This document shows, one piece after another, positions 1 through 11,341 of a stretch of 64,000 bases of DNA. Numbering within the stretch: position 1 is the first letter of the stretch; each line of letters starts with the position of its first letter. The translations under genes and the position numbers were made by a program. Source of the DNA: Prunella strophiata (lineage: Eukaryota > Chordata > Aves > Passeriformes > Prunellidae); the NCBI GenBank assembly GCA_036583965.1, contig JAZBQD010000001.1, positions 29,794,597 through 29,858,596 on the forward strand, read 5' to 3'. The notes under the pieces are model-generated. The model made no database searches, was not told the origin of the DNA, and worked only from the letters and a program-made list of their open reading frames with translations.

Positions 1-3000
1 AATAAAGAAAATTAATTGCCAAGAAATGCAGAAGCAATAGTGAAATTGTGCTGGTAAACTTCACGAGTCCCAGAAAATGCCAGAATTAGTTGTGATACTT
101 TGAAATTACTTTTCTTGATTTATGATTCCAGGGTTTGTTGGTTTCTGGGAATTAATTAGTGTGGTGTGATTCATCCTGATGTGTCACAGGGAGGGGCTTC
201 TTGAGCTCAGGTTGGTTGACAGCATCCCCATGGCAAACTGCTGATGGTGTTTGGAGTGATGAGGATGGCTCTGGCCATGGCGTGGTGCAGGCTTGAAGCA
301 GGGACACAGTGTGTGACTCATTTCTGTAGGGCACAATGGGTAAGGGATGTCTTTCATGGGAAGGAAGGACACACCTCACCCCTTACTCTGCCCTGATCCC
401 TGCACTTTTCCAATTCAATGATGCTGAAATGTCTGCTGTATGTGTAGGTACCTTGGCAAGCCCACACAGTGACTTGCTCCCTTTCCCATATGCCATTCTT
501 CCAGGTTTTCCACTCATTATTTTTTTCCAGATTTCCACTCATGCAGATATTTTCCAGTTACATCAGAGACTTTCTTTAAACTTCTATTTTTCAGAAGATA
601 CATAGTTCTTCTGACTTATACTACTGCTGTGCATTTTCCAGTTCCCTTTGCATTTATTTCTGTCTCCTTGTCCTTGTTTCTCCCACAGATTCCTCCCTTC
701 TGGACCCGCAGTGACTGTCACTGCTGGTGACACTGCTTCCCTGCAGCAGTGCTATGTCAACCATACTGTGCCACTGGCTGGATTCAGCTCAGCCATGCAA
801 GGTTACTGTGAACACTTGCCTGGAGGATAATTAAACCACTCAAGGAAGAAACATCTCCTCAGCACATCTGGATGTGGAAATCTACTGCCATCAAAATTAC
901 AGCTATGGACAAATAACTTTTGAAAAAAAAAAAATGACCTTATTATATAAGGTAATATATTTGTACTTTAAACTGAAATAAAACACATCCCTGCTTCATG
1001 TGGCTCTTTGTAAGCACTAAAAACTGTATTCAGGCCTTTAGATCTCCACTTATTTTTTTATTTAGCCTGTTACTGCTTTCTTCTTCAGCCTTCCTATTTA
1101 GTTGGCACAGATATCTTCTGCCTTGCTTGTGTTTGTATGTATTCTGTTAAAAATAAGTGTTGGGAAGGATGAGCAGCACAGCAGCTTGGGAAGTAGCTGG
1201 CAAATGCAGGATCAGTGAACTGTTGCTGCCATGGTCTTATAAAACCTGGGGAAATCTTTAGGCTCTCTCTACTTTAAATTCAGTCTGTTAAAGACTGTTA
1301 AATTAGAATAGTCTCTCCTGAGTGATATGGTTGTGAGAGGAGATGATATAATCATCAAGGTGAGTGAAGGGACTATGCTTGTGGAAACACACATGTTATA
1401 ATGAGTACTTAGTAAATACCATTGCCAGGATGTGGGGATTAAAGAATGTGATTAGCATCTGCTGTGTATAGTTCTTTTCATTCTTTAATCTTCCAGAGAA
1501 AGTCAAAAAGGCTAGGAGTTGGTGCTGTTGAAGTCAGCTGCAAGGCAGACACTGACTTCAGCTGGAAAAGGAGAGGGCAAAGCAATGAAGCTCTTGGCTA
1601 CCATTAATGATCTTGGAAGGGGAGGGTAGCAGCTCTGAAGGTGAGTTGAGGGAAAAAAATTGTAAAAGTACAAATAGCCCATGGTAAAAAGGATAATATT
1701 TGGCTTGCCTTGCTGATGAAGTGTATTTATCATTCATGGAATATCCCTAGCAGATTTGGAGACTTTTTATTTTGGTTATTCTTTTGCACAGTCTTTTTAT
1801 TACCAAACTGGGGCTTAGTCCAAGTCCCCTGGAAACCAATTAGAGAACTCAGCAGAATTGGATGAGCTTTGATATATGCATTATATTAAATATTTCTATC
1901 CATCAAACTCCCACCAGTTAATGCATCTTTATAAGTTTCAAACAGTTGAACAACACTTCTCTAAGTATCATTGCTGCGGACTTGATTTCAAAAAGAATAA
2001 TTTTAATCTAAATCCTTTTAAAGGCTTCTATGCCACTCAGGACTTTGTCTCAGATGTTTCTCCTTATTCTGGGCTGTGCTGGATATGCTCTTTTCCATTT
2101 AGTGTCAAGGTGGGGATTTTCTATTTGTTTTGGGAGTTGTTTGTTGTTCAATTCTGACAAATCTTTGTAAAAATTTAAGTTCTAAATTATTTTTGTGTCA
2201 TCCTTCTTTTAAAAATACTAACTTGAACTGTTGAATGTTTAATTTTTACATTTGTGTTACGTGGGGGAAAAATACAGATAGGTTGAAGATCTGTAGTTAA
2301 TTTTAAACTGGATGACCAAACCTTGTGGAAGCTGGTAATTCAGCTGCCACTGTGCCAAGCTGAGACATTATTTCATTCTGGAACTCTCTGATGGCTTTCC
2401 CATCCCTCCAAGGCACGTAGGCTGAAACAGAGACTGCAGTACTTTTGCCTTTCAAATGAGAGTGTAATTTAGGAGTTACTTCATTTCACGTTTGTTCCTG
2501 TTTTCAGAACTGATTTTAGCTAAGTCCAGTATTTTTGTCATTTTAACCACCCTTCAGTTTTAAGTTTCATCTTGGTCCATGGTCTGCTTTGTGTAAGCAA
2601 ATTGACTACAGCAAGTCATACAAGGGTTTCTCTTTATTCTCACTGTCATCCCAGTGTTGTGTTTTCCTCCTACAAAAATAATTTCCCTCTCCTGCCCAAG
2701 GAATATCCTGCAATATTAAAAGTAAAAATTTCTTCTCAAATCAGAAGCATATCAAATTTATGCAGTATTTATATAAACAGAAATCCATGTATCACTGTTG
2801 AGTAGCAGTTCAAGTCTTAGCTATGAGTATGACACACATTTGCTGAAAGTCCAGCATATTTTTCAATGTTCTGACCATCTACCTTTGTCTGGTTCTCACA
2901 GGCATTTGTAGAACTCTGCAAAATTCATGAAAGTACATTAGAAATGCTTCTCCTGTATCATAAACCAGATGGATTCAGAATGCTAGAGCATTTATTATGA

Positions 3001-4527
3001 AGCAATAATAATCCCCTCCAGCTCACTACAATCCTGTTTATCTTTCTCCATGCATGAGGAGCTTTTGCAGTTCAGCCACATCTGAGTATTGGTCTGTTCT
3101 CAAATGTGGGTGTGCTGGGCTCTTGGGTTTTTTAGGAAATGGGCTGCCACCTCTGTTATCCTCTTGGCTTAAGCATTGCAAAATAGATGAGCTGTGGGAT
3201 GAGCTCTTCAGGCATGTGTGGAAAGACAGGTGCTGCACAGTATCTAGAGAAACAGAACCACACTTGCATGCACACCTGTCTCCATTTCCTCAGGGAGATC
3301 TTTGAGCTTGGACTAGAGGTACTTGGACTACCCTGGAATTTTTGAGGAATATTGACTTTTCTGGAGCCATTTTGTTTGAGTTCAGTTGTGCCGTGATCAA
3401 AGCACTGCCCTTGGAGTCCCTGCAAAATTGACCTTGTAACTGACATGGATTCAACTCTTAAACCCTTGTATGTCAGTGAGCAGGGCAACTACTTGCTGTG
3501 AAAAGTACATATGTAGTTCTTAGCAGAACTAAGAGATGGAATATGAGGAAATGCCTTTGCTTCTTCAAGAGCCTTTAGATTCAAATCCACTTTGAAAATA
3601 CTCATTGCTAACAAAACCAATTTAAGATGGTGAACATGTGCTGAGGCATTCTCTGGAATCTTTACTATTATGTTTGACTATCTTCTTCAACTGCACTTTG
3701 GGTTTACTTCCTACAAGCTCCCAGTTTTTGCATGGCTTGTTTATAGAAGCTGCCCATGAATGTTTAGGGCACCCATTTGCTTTTATCTCCCTGTTAGTGC
3801 TAAAAGAAGGAAAAGCAAATGATTGGTATAAATAATCTTTTGCCTTGACTTGAAAAGTGACCTAGAAACTGAACCAACAACAAGCTGCAAGCAACAAGCT
3901 TTCAAAGGAGCTGTTTAACATCTGCTTGCTTATAGAAATTAACCACATCACAAGCCAGCCCAGTCTCCCACAGAAAATTAAATCATGCCCCTGGTCTGTT
4001 CTAAGCAGATGGGTACTGGGGATTTGCTTGCAGAGTGTCTTCCCTACAAAAGCTGAAATTCTTACGCCCCTGCAGGATTGTCACCAATGTGCCTCTGCAG
4101 GGTTTCTGGTTTTCTTTTGCTGCCTGTTTTTGAGCAGGCAGTTGTCTGAGAAACAGAAGTGATTGTGTGTATTCACAGCTCCAGGAGGAGACGATTTACC
4201 TACCCTTTTCTTCTCCTCCTCCTCACCCCAAACAAACAAACACCCTTCCAGCCAGCTCTTCTGCCCTTGAGGAAGGCCTTTTCTTTCTCTTTTAACAAGT
4301 TGATTAAGTAAAACAAATTTTTTATTTGCTTTTTGAACAGCCCAGGGGAGAATCTAAAAACTTCAGCAAATAGTTTGCTTTCTGTTGAAGCTTGTTGAAG
4401 CTGACTGAAATAACTGTCTCATCTTCATTTTAATTTGCACAGAGTGGGAAAAGACCATAATAATTTTTATCTAAAAACTGCCTAGTGCAGTAAAACATGA
4501 AGTGACTGGTAGGTTTTATGTCTACAG

Positions 4528-4553
4528 AAAAAAAAAAAAAAAAAAAAAAAAAA
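4528..4553 (+). repeat. A26 homopolymer tract
   Basis: An uninterrupted run of 26 A on the + strand, directly followed by GGGG. It could be the tail of an old retroposed sequence, but the bases on its left do not resemble an element I recognise. It is the only A run of this length in the window. Confidence 0.95.
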
Positions 4554-4937
4554 GGGGCAAAAAGTGACAATATAATCCTCTGGTCTGCTTTCCCTCATAG
4601 GGTATGTCACAGAAGTTCAGTGAAGAAAGAGCTAAACCATTTCCTGAAGTTCACAGTTACACATTTTTGGGAAGATAAATGATCCTTTTGCTTCTGTGAG
4701 TGTCCAACAGCAGCTCCCTCGGTCTGCAGCTGCAGCAGGAGCTCTGAGGATCTCAGAATTTATGGTCATAGCCCATTCCTGGATACAATACTGCCAGGTG
4801 AAATATTTTCCCTGGGTGCTGCCCAGACTGCTCACGTTATGGTGTTGGGTTTTTTTAATGGCTAAATGAGATCCTTTGATCTGCTGGCACGTTAAGCCAG
4901 CACCTTCCTATCCTGCAAGTGCTAATTAATTATCTAT

Positions 4938-4970
4938 CAGTCACATTAATATGACAATCAGTCACATTAA
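4938..4970 (+). repeat. Twelve-base direct repeat beside TAATTA motifs
   Basis: CAGTCACATTAA occurs at 4938-4949 and again at 4959-4970, 21 bases apart. Just upstream, at 4924-4933, is a TAATTAATTA core of the type bound by homeodomain proteins. Together they could form a small regulatory cluster, but no function is shown by the sequence alone. Confidence 0.7.
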
Positions 4971-7389
4971 AATAAGCTGTTGTTGAGAGCTGCTTAGCTG
5001 CTAGCGTTTTGTGTTATACCCATGACAAAGTCTCTGTGGTGTTCACGTTGTACCTGAAGAGCTCTTAACTCAACTTGGTGTGATTTCTTCTATTTTTCAT
5101 ATGCCTGTCTTGGAGATTGCATAACCTTCCTTCCATTAACTTATGGTAAATCTCTCAATATTTTTCTCTAAACCATAGTTGTTAGAATCATATGATTACA
5201 TGAGAAGTGTAACTTTCATTACAAAGCCATTTCTGGGACACACGACTGACACTGGAGCATGAAGACTTGTATCCTAAGGGCTCCAATACCAAAAAACCAA
5301 ATGAAATGTCTCTCATGTATTTAAAATTGTTTTTTAAATCCTCTAATCTTAAAGAAAACCTTCTAATTTTGGCCATTAGAAGCTGTCATTGGTTCAAACT
5401 GAGGATTTTGAGGAGGGGATTTACCAGGAAACCTACAGCAGCAGAGCTGCTGCTGTGACTTGGGCAGCAGTAAGCAGGCAGGTGCAGAGGAGGAAATATT
5501 TGAGGAGTGACAATTAATTTTGCACAGAAGACTGTTGTCCAATGAAAAGTTCCATTAGAATGAGTAGAAGAAGCCTGTTTTTAAGCCTAGATATGTCTAA
5601 ATGGTGTCTTATCAGAAAATATCAGCATTCTGGGATACTGCAGTGATCTGAATTCAGGTCATTGTATAAACTTTTGGCATAATAACTTTGCATCCATTTC
5701 ATAATTTGAGTCTTCAAAGTATGCACATGTCTTATGAAGATTTTCCCTGCACTTGCTAGAGAAGGTCTACACTGAGTTAGGTAACAGAGGTAACAGCAAA
5801 GGTCCCTCTCTTAGACAGGCAAGGGTCTGACAGCTGGACCCATGGAAGAGACATTTGTGCAATGAGAAATTCATCTGAATTTTTCTGAGAGCAGACTTGC
5901 CATTTGCAAGACAAATGGTGTGTTAGGGACTCATATATGACAAAAAGGTAGAAACTGCATTCCAGAAAGAAAGAAACCTAGTACAACAGGGATTTACCTG
6001 CTACCTGGCACTGCCTGAGAAGGGCAAGAGGCAATGTGGATCTGCAGGCAAAAGGTGGGGCAGGCAAGGCATGATGAGAAGATGAGCATTTTATTTTGAA
6101 GAGAAGGCAAAGGACTAAGACACACTTCTGGGAAAGGCAGGAGTGTACCCAGCACCACCACTTCCCTCTAGATTTTGAAATGAGACCCAAGAGAGCCAAG
6201 TTATGGCCTGCCTGAACGCTGCCATTCCTGTGTTACTGCAGCCCCTGGTGAAAGGTGCACTTCAGTGCCCAGGCAGCAAGAGGACAGAACTCAAGATTGT
6301 TTTTATTATTTCAAGGAGCAGAGAACTGCTGCATCGACCTAAAGCAGGGCTCTTAACATAATGCCTCGTAATGAAATTGGATGGCATCTTTCCTTTCCTT
6401 TACAGGAAACTGTTTAAGCACATACACAATAAAATAATATTGTTAAAGGAGACTGGGTGAGATTAGACGGTCTTAAAAAAAAGGACGTATTTTAATAACT
6501 TGTGCAATCTTTCTTCAGTCTTCCTGTGCATGTGCCTTCCAAAAGCTTTCCATTGTGGCAGGCACAGAGAGCCCTGCCATGGCACTGGCCAAGGGAAGTC
6601 TGCTGGAGTGGGTGACACCAGGCAGCTTTCACTCCTTACCTGTGCTGGGAGAGCAGCAATCCATGCACACTGGTTAGCCAGCACTTGTGGAATCTACAAT
6701 TACTTGACTAGCTAAACTGCCCAATTTTAAATAGAGAGAAGTAAGCAGATTTTCTGATAAATTCAAATAGACTAGAACTAACATAGTTTGCAGAAATTTG
6801 TAACATTAGTCATTAGACAACAAAGGTAATCTCTCTGTATTTTGTATAACAAAGAAAGTTGTTGAAAAAACCATGGATACAAAATTAGAAGAAATTAGTG
6901 TACACAAGCATTAAATAAAAATGAATGGAGCAAACGTGAAAATACTTATTTCAAAATTACTCCGTAGCTTCAAGTATTATTGTAAATAATGACTTAAAGT
7001 TGAGAATAATGCCTAACTTCTCTTATTTTCTATCTGCCTTCACCAGAAGTCGAATACATAGCACAATTGCATGTAACCCAAGGTGTTTTCAGGTGGGAGA
7101 AATCATCATCTACTGAGCTAACATGAAGTGGCTTGAAATCAGTGCAGGACCTGAAGCCTCCCAATGGGTGTGTTAACAGGAGATTTTAGGGAACAAAGGC
7201 TTTCCTTTGCACCTCACTGAGTCCAGGTCTCTGGACACTGAATAAACCACGGGTTTGGTTGGACTGGAGACTGTCAGATAATTGCGGTTCCTTCTTGATG
7301 TAATTGGGTTTCAACTACTACAGCAAAGCCCTTTCAGTGTAACTGAAACGTATGAAATGTGAATTTAAGATGAGAACTGCTTGTGGTCA

Positions 7390-7420
7390 TTAGCTTAATT
7401 CTGTTTGCAAATTAAGCTAA
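7390..7420. repeat. Perfect 11-bp inverted repeat, 9-nt loop
   Basis: Arm 7390-7400 (TTAGCTTAATT) is the exact reverse complement of arm 7410-7420, with nine bases between them. It sits about 300 bp left of the CpG island. It may be a palindromic binding site or a cruciform-capable element. No terminator role is expected in this kind of genome. Confidence 0.85.
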
Positions 7421-8050
7421 CGTTTTGTGCAAGTGATGTTGGCAGCCCGTTCACTTTCAGACAGAAAAGTTGTTACTCTCTTAGTTCTTTGCTAAACAAT
7501 TGCGTCCTCCTGCTACGGCTAACTACGGACACATCAGTACTCTATTTGTAAATTACCTGGTCTCTGGTCATTCATGAAACGCTGAAGAAATTTACAAGGA
7601 AGATGGAGCCAGCAGCTCTTACTAGTGTTTACATCTCGTTTGCAAACTTTTGTTTTTGCAAATTCTAGTGGACAAAGTCCATAAGCAGTCTGCTATTATT
7701 CTGACGTTTAGCTTTTTTAGGACGAAATCAATCTTGCCGCCTGAAGCTGCGCCCGGTGCCGACTCCGGCAGCCTCAACAGGCGGCCGCTGCCCCTTCGGG
7801 CGAGGGCAGCGGCGCGGCCCCGGCCCGTCACCGCCGCGCCAGCGCCGCCTTTGTCTGCCTGCCGAGACACCCGGGCTGGGCACCGTCCTGGCCCGGCGGA
7901 GCCGCGGAGGGAGGAGCGGCGGAACCCACGGCAGGCCGCGCCGCGGCTCCGTCCCCCGGCCCGCCCCGCTCCGCGCCGCTCGGGGCCGGGGGCGCCGCTG
8001 ACTGACGGCGGGGGGCGGGCGGCGCCCGGGCCGGGCGGCGCGGGGCGGGC

Positions 8051-8070
8051 GATGCGATGCGATGCGATGC
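8051..8070 (+). repeat. (GATGC)x4 short tandem repeat
   Basis: Four perfect copies of a five-base unit lie inside the CpG island, about 40 bases before the CCAAT/YY1-like site. A short repeat in a promoter may vary in length between individuals. Confidence 0.9.
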
Positions 8071-8114
8071 CGCAGCCCCGTCTCGGCGCAGGCGGCAGCT
8101 TTGTGTAGCCAATA

Positions 8115-8138
8115 TGGCTGCGTGCGCCCGCCGATGAA
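8115..8138 (+). other. Upstream ORF 1 in putative 5' UTR (7 codons)
   Basis: An ATG inside the YY1-like motif opens seven codons and ends at TGA 8136-8138. It overlaps the next short ORF by five bases. It counts as a uORF only if transcription starts to the left of 8115. Confidence 0.4.
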
Positions 8139-8157
8139 AGGAGGCGCCTGGAGCTGA
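8134..8157 (+). other. Upstream ORF 2 in putative 5' UTR (7 codons)
   Basis: An ATG at 8134 opens seven codons and ends at TGA 8155-8157, about 520 bases before the DLG5 start. Its -3 base is C, a weak context, so leaky scanning past it would be expected. Whether it is transcribed depends on the unknown start site. Confidence 0.4.
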
Positions 8158-8675
8158 GCCCGTCTCCCCGCACCCCCTCCCGGCCGTGTGGCTGCGGCGA
8201 GCGGCGGAGAGAAGTTATCCCGACTGCCCCGCGGGGGTGCGGGGTGCCGGGAAGCGGCGGCGCTCCCCGCCGCTCCTGCTCCCGGCGGTCCCCTCCCGCG
8301 GGCAGGCGAGAGGAGGAGGAGGAGAAGAAGTTGTTTCGCCGCCCGGGGGGGCGGAAAGGAGGCGAGCGGGGCGCCAGACGGAGGAGGAAGAGGAGCAGCA
8401 GCCCCTGACGGCGGCTCGCCCCCCGCCTGCTGGAGGAGGAGGAGGAAGAGGAGAAGGCAAAGCCGCCCTCGGCCCAGGTCCCGTCCCAGCTCCGCTCCTC
8501 CTCTCCGGACGAAGTTTCGCCGGGGGCCGCCGCGGGGGCGCCGGGTGCCGGAGGAGGGCGGCCGGCGGCGCCCGCCCCGCCTCGGCCCGCGCCTCCCCGG
8601 GGGCGGCGGTGGCGGAGCGGCGGGGCCGGGGGCGGGCGAAGTTTGGCCGGCGGCGGCGGCGGCCCTGCAGCGGCC

Positions 8676-8976
8676 ATGGAGCCGAAGCACAAGGAGCTGC
8701 TCGCCCAGTGCCGGCAGAGCCTGGCGCAGGCCATGACCGAGGTGGACAAGGTGGTGGAGCTGCTGGAGGCCGCCGGCGCCCTCGGCCCCCGCGACCTGCG
8801 CGACCTGGAGGCGGCGGGCGGCGGGAAGGCCGAGCTGCTCATCGCCCTGCTGCTGGGCAAGGAACGGGACCACTTCCAGGACCTGCGGGTGGCCCTGGAG
8901 AAGACGCAGCCCCACCTGCTCTCCATCCTCTACCTGAACGGCGTGGCGGGGACGCCGGCCGCGGCCGAGACGGCCG
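8676..8976 (+). CDS. DLG5: DLG5 coding exon 1 (residues 1-101, CARD-like region)
   Basis: DLG5 is a membrane-associated guanylate kinase scaffold at cell junctions, linked to cadherin/catenin complexes, cell polarity and Hippo signalling (family knowledge). The exon begins MEPKHKELLAQCRQSLAQAM and contains KERDHFQDLR and EKTQPHLL, strings I recognise from vertebrate DLG5. The region is predicted helical and corresponds to the N-terminal CARD-like segment, about residues 1-90. The start at 8676 is chosen for three reasons: the Kozak context GCGGCCATGG is strong, an in-frame TGA lies at 8406-8408 with no in-frame ATG between, and homology begins exactly here. The exon ends at a perfect GTGAGT donor at 8977 in phase 1. 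The frame stays open into the intron to about 9479, but that tail is GC-rich readthrough. The linker after residue 90 is alanine-rich. Confidence 0.95.
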
Positions 8977-11246
8977 GTGAGTGGGGCCGGGGGCGCGGGG
9001 CGGGCGCAGGAGGAGGCAGCGCTGCCCCCGCCCACCCCCGCCGGGCAGCGCGGGCCCCTCGCGGCCCCCGCCCGAAGGTGGGAAGCGAGCGGGCGGGGGT
9101 CCTCCTTTTCCGGTGGAGAATAAAACTCTGCCGTGTTTGCTTTTGGGCTCTCGATGCTTGTTTTGTGCTTCCGAGCCTTTCGCTTTCTCTCCTGGCGGGA
9201 GCGCTGGTGCTGGTCCCCGAGCGGTGCCGCCGATGCTGCGCCTTGCCCTTTGGAGAGGCCAGGCTAGTCTGGTTCTTGTGGCTGCTGCCGTTCCCCGAAG
9301 TCGGGTGTCGGCTGCGGACTCGGGAAAGCCGAGCCCGAAGGGGCTTTTCTCCTTTGAGCAGCAGTGCCGGTGGTGTTACACAGCCGCTTCTTGACCGGGC
9401 AGAGCTGGAACTCCCCCGTGCAGCCGCTCTGCTGGAGCTGGCCGGCGGGCAGGACTCCAGCAGATGTGCCTTTGAGTAAATATTGTAACTCTCTTTCTCT
9501 GGACAGCCGTGTGTTTGTTTGAGGCTATATTGTTGTAATTCTTCTTGGTGGTTAGAATAGGGATGAACATTGACTAGAACAGGTTAGAACATTGATTTGG
9601 CTGCAAATCCAGACGAGAAGATTTTGGGTGTAAAACGCCTCCTTAAGTAAGTTGGGCTTTGATCCACAGGTCTTTCCCTATTCTCCTCCCTCCAAAACAA
9701 GTCACAGCCTACTTTCATGTGTACAAATCAAAGCTTTAAAATTATAATAGGTGACAGTACAGTAAGGCCTTGCAAGTGCAGCTCTGTTTCTAAATGAAAA
9801 ATTGGAGTAAATGGTAATTCTGTATTATAGTGATGTGTAGGTATTCTTATCCAGCACGACCAAGATGACCTGAGAAATGTGGGGTCTCTCTTTGCTGTTG
9901 TTACTAGATTCAGGATTTACAGTGTCACTGCCTATTTACATTGGGAGGGTTTCCTGACTCTTACAAATGATACAATTTCTTTAAGAAAATAAAGCCTTTT
10001 AAGAGCTGCTTCTGTCTGGAAAATAGTCCTTACATGTGTGGTTGCACTGTGTACTCTGCCCTTATTTGAATTATGCTGTGAATGGTAAGAGTTCCGTAAA
10101 TGCAAATGCTTGGGGGTCTTAGGTTTTGTTTTATTTCAGTGTAGTGTAGTGTATGGCCTTTTCTAATGAATATATGGCAGGACCTCACAAGATGGGGGAG
10201 AAATGGACTGAACAATAGACCTCAATACTTGAAACATTATGTGGTCTGACATCAATGGGAGATGAGGGCACTCACTGCCTTCCAGAATGGCACCCATGAT
10301 GGCTTTGTATGGTTAGAGTAAAGCTCATTCTTGTCTTGTTGAGAAGATGGATTGATGGTACTGTGCTACCAGCACTCCCCAGGCTTAAAATCAAAGGTGT
10401 AAAATATGAAAAGTAGAAAAAAACAAAGTGTACGTTGGACATAGTAATAGTCTTAATTTTTAAAATGCAAGATGGAATTGCAGAATGTCTCACAACACTG
10501 AGTTCTCGAGGGAAAAGTAGTTTGATTGTCAGAGTGAGCTATATCCTGTTTGACTGCCTGTGTTCAGGAGGCTTAATCTGAGTTAAACTAACATGTGTGG
10601 GGAAGGGTGTTTCTCTGATGTAATGAGTTTTAAAATGTTATTGCTTTCATTTATCAGTGGTAATAAAAGCTGACTTGGAGAGTTACGGATTTGTTTTCCT
10701 TGTGATGAACATGTTTAAAAATTAGTTCACAGGCGACTGCTGACAGCGAGCTTAATTAATAGTAAACCATAGAAAGGTACTGGACCTGAGCCTTCAAATA
10801 CTGCTGTAAATATTCCAGCACCCCCCTGAAGAGGTGTTATGGTAATTAGTCATGAGACTGCTTGTGTGTCCACTGAAAGTCTCTGGTAATTCCTGGTCTT
10901 TTTGCGAGTTTGTCCTGGATGTGTTTCACAAAGAGTTAATGTTTGAGGGTAGCTGTGATAGAAAGGTTCTTGTTGAACATGTAATCAGTTTTCTTCCAAT
11001 ATCTCTAGGAAGTTTGACCACCCCTCTGCTCTTCTTGTGCCATTTGGGAGTTTTACTCCTTTTCACTGGAGATAGTGTAGGTGGATGAGTCAAGTCACTT
11101 TTTTGTTTTTTGGCAAGAAGTAAGATGTACGTGTGGCAGTGAGAAGTGTTGCATTATGTAGTTTAAAATACCAAAGTGAAACAGTCCATGTCACGTAAAA
11201 TGCCTTTATTCTTAAAAGTAAAAAATACTTATCTCAAACATCCCTT

Positions 11247-11271
11247 TGATTGAACTTATAGAGTTCAATCA
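11247..11271. repeat. Inverted repeat, 9-bp stem
   Basis: The arm TGATTGAAC (11247-11255) pairs with GTTCAATCA (11263-11271) across seven bases. It is one of two stems within 100 bases in intron 1. Confidence 0.75.
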
Positions 11272-11313
11272 TGAATGAATTGAATAAGATTGAACCTGTG
11301 GAGTTGAGTAAGT

Positions 11314-11341
11314 TTTTTACATACATTAGTGTATGTAAAAA
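11314..11341. repeat. Perfect 12-bp hairpin with TTAG tetraloop
   Basis: TTTTTACATACA (11314-11325) is the exact reverse complement of TGTATGTAAAAA (11330-11341), leaving a four-base loop. In the intronic RNA it would fold into a short hairpin, too short for a typical microRNA precursor. Confidence 0.8.

Larger units (their letters stand above)
1..7700. other. Upstream flank of DLG5, no gene recognised
   Basis: This stretch is AT-rich and CpG-poor. All of its open frames are short and none resembles a protein I know. An AATAAA motif near 977 could belong to the 3' end of an upstream gene. In mammals POLR3A lies upstream of DLG5 in the same orientation (family knowledge), but I see no POLR3A coding sequence here. 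What it holds: an A26 tract at 4528-4553, two copies of a 12-base direct repeat near 4.94 kb, and an 11-bp inverted repeat near 7.4 kb. The rest shows nothing I can interpret. Confidence 0.6.
7730..9120 (+). promoter_or_regulatory. DLG5: CpG island promoter and 5' UTR of DLG5
   Basis: About 1.4 kb of very GC- and CpG-rich sequence rises abruptly from an AT-rich flank and encloses the first coding exon. GC-box cores (GGGCGG type, both strands) appear at about 7961-7968 and 8042-8049. A CCAAT box at 8109-8113 overlaps a YY1-like CAATATGGCTGC at 8110-8121. I see no TATA box close to the exon, which fits a dispersed CpG-island promoter. The exact transcription start cannot be read from sequence; somewhere between about 7.9 and 8.6 kb is most likely. 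Such islands often fire in both directions, so a divergent noncoding transcript is possible but not shown. Confidence 0.85.

Noticed and set aside
970..1000. AATAAA as the 3' end of an upstream gene
   Set aside because: The motif is common in AT-rich DNA, and I find no terminal coding exon to its left in the window.
3156..3488. 110-codon minus-strand open frame in the upstream flank
   Set aside because: No familiar motif, no splice or promoter context, and the overlapping + strand frame is equally meaningless.
7622..9035. Long open frames on the minus strand and in other + frames across the CpG island (up to 435 codons)
   Set aside because: They are Arg/Ala/Gly/Pro-rich products of GC-rich DNA that lacks stop codons, and they overlap the true DLG5 exon in the wrong frames.
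8977..9479. Extension of the exon 1 frame into intron 1
   Set aside because: Homology to DLG5 stops at the consensus GTGAGT donor and resumes exactly at exon 2; the extension is GC-rich readthrough.
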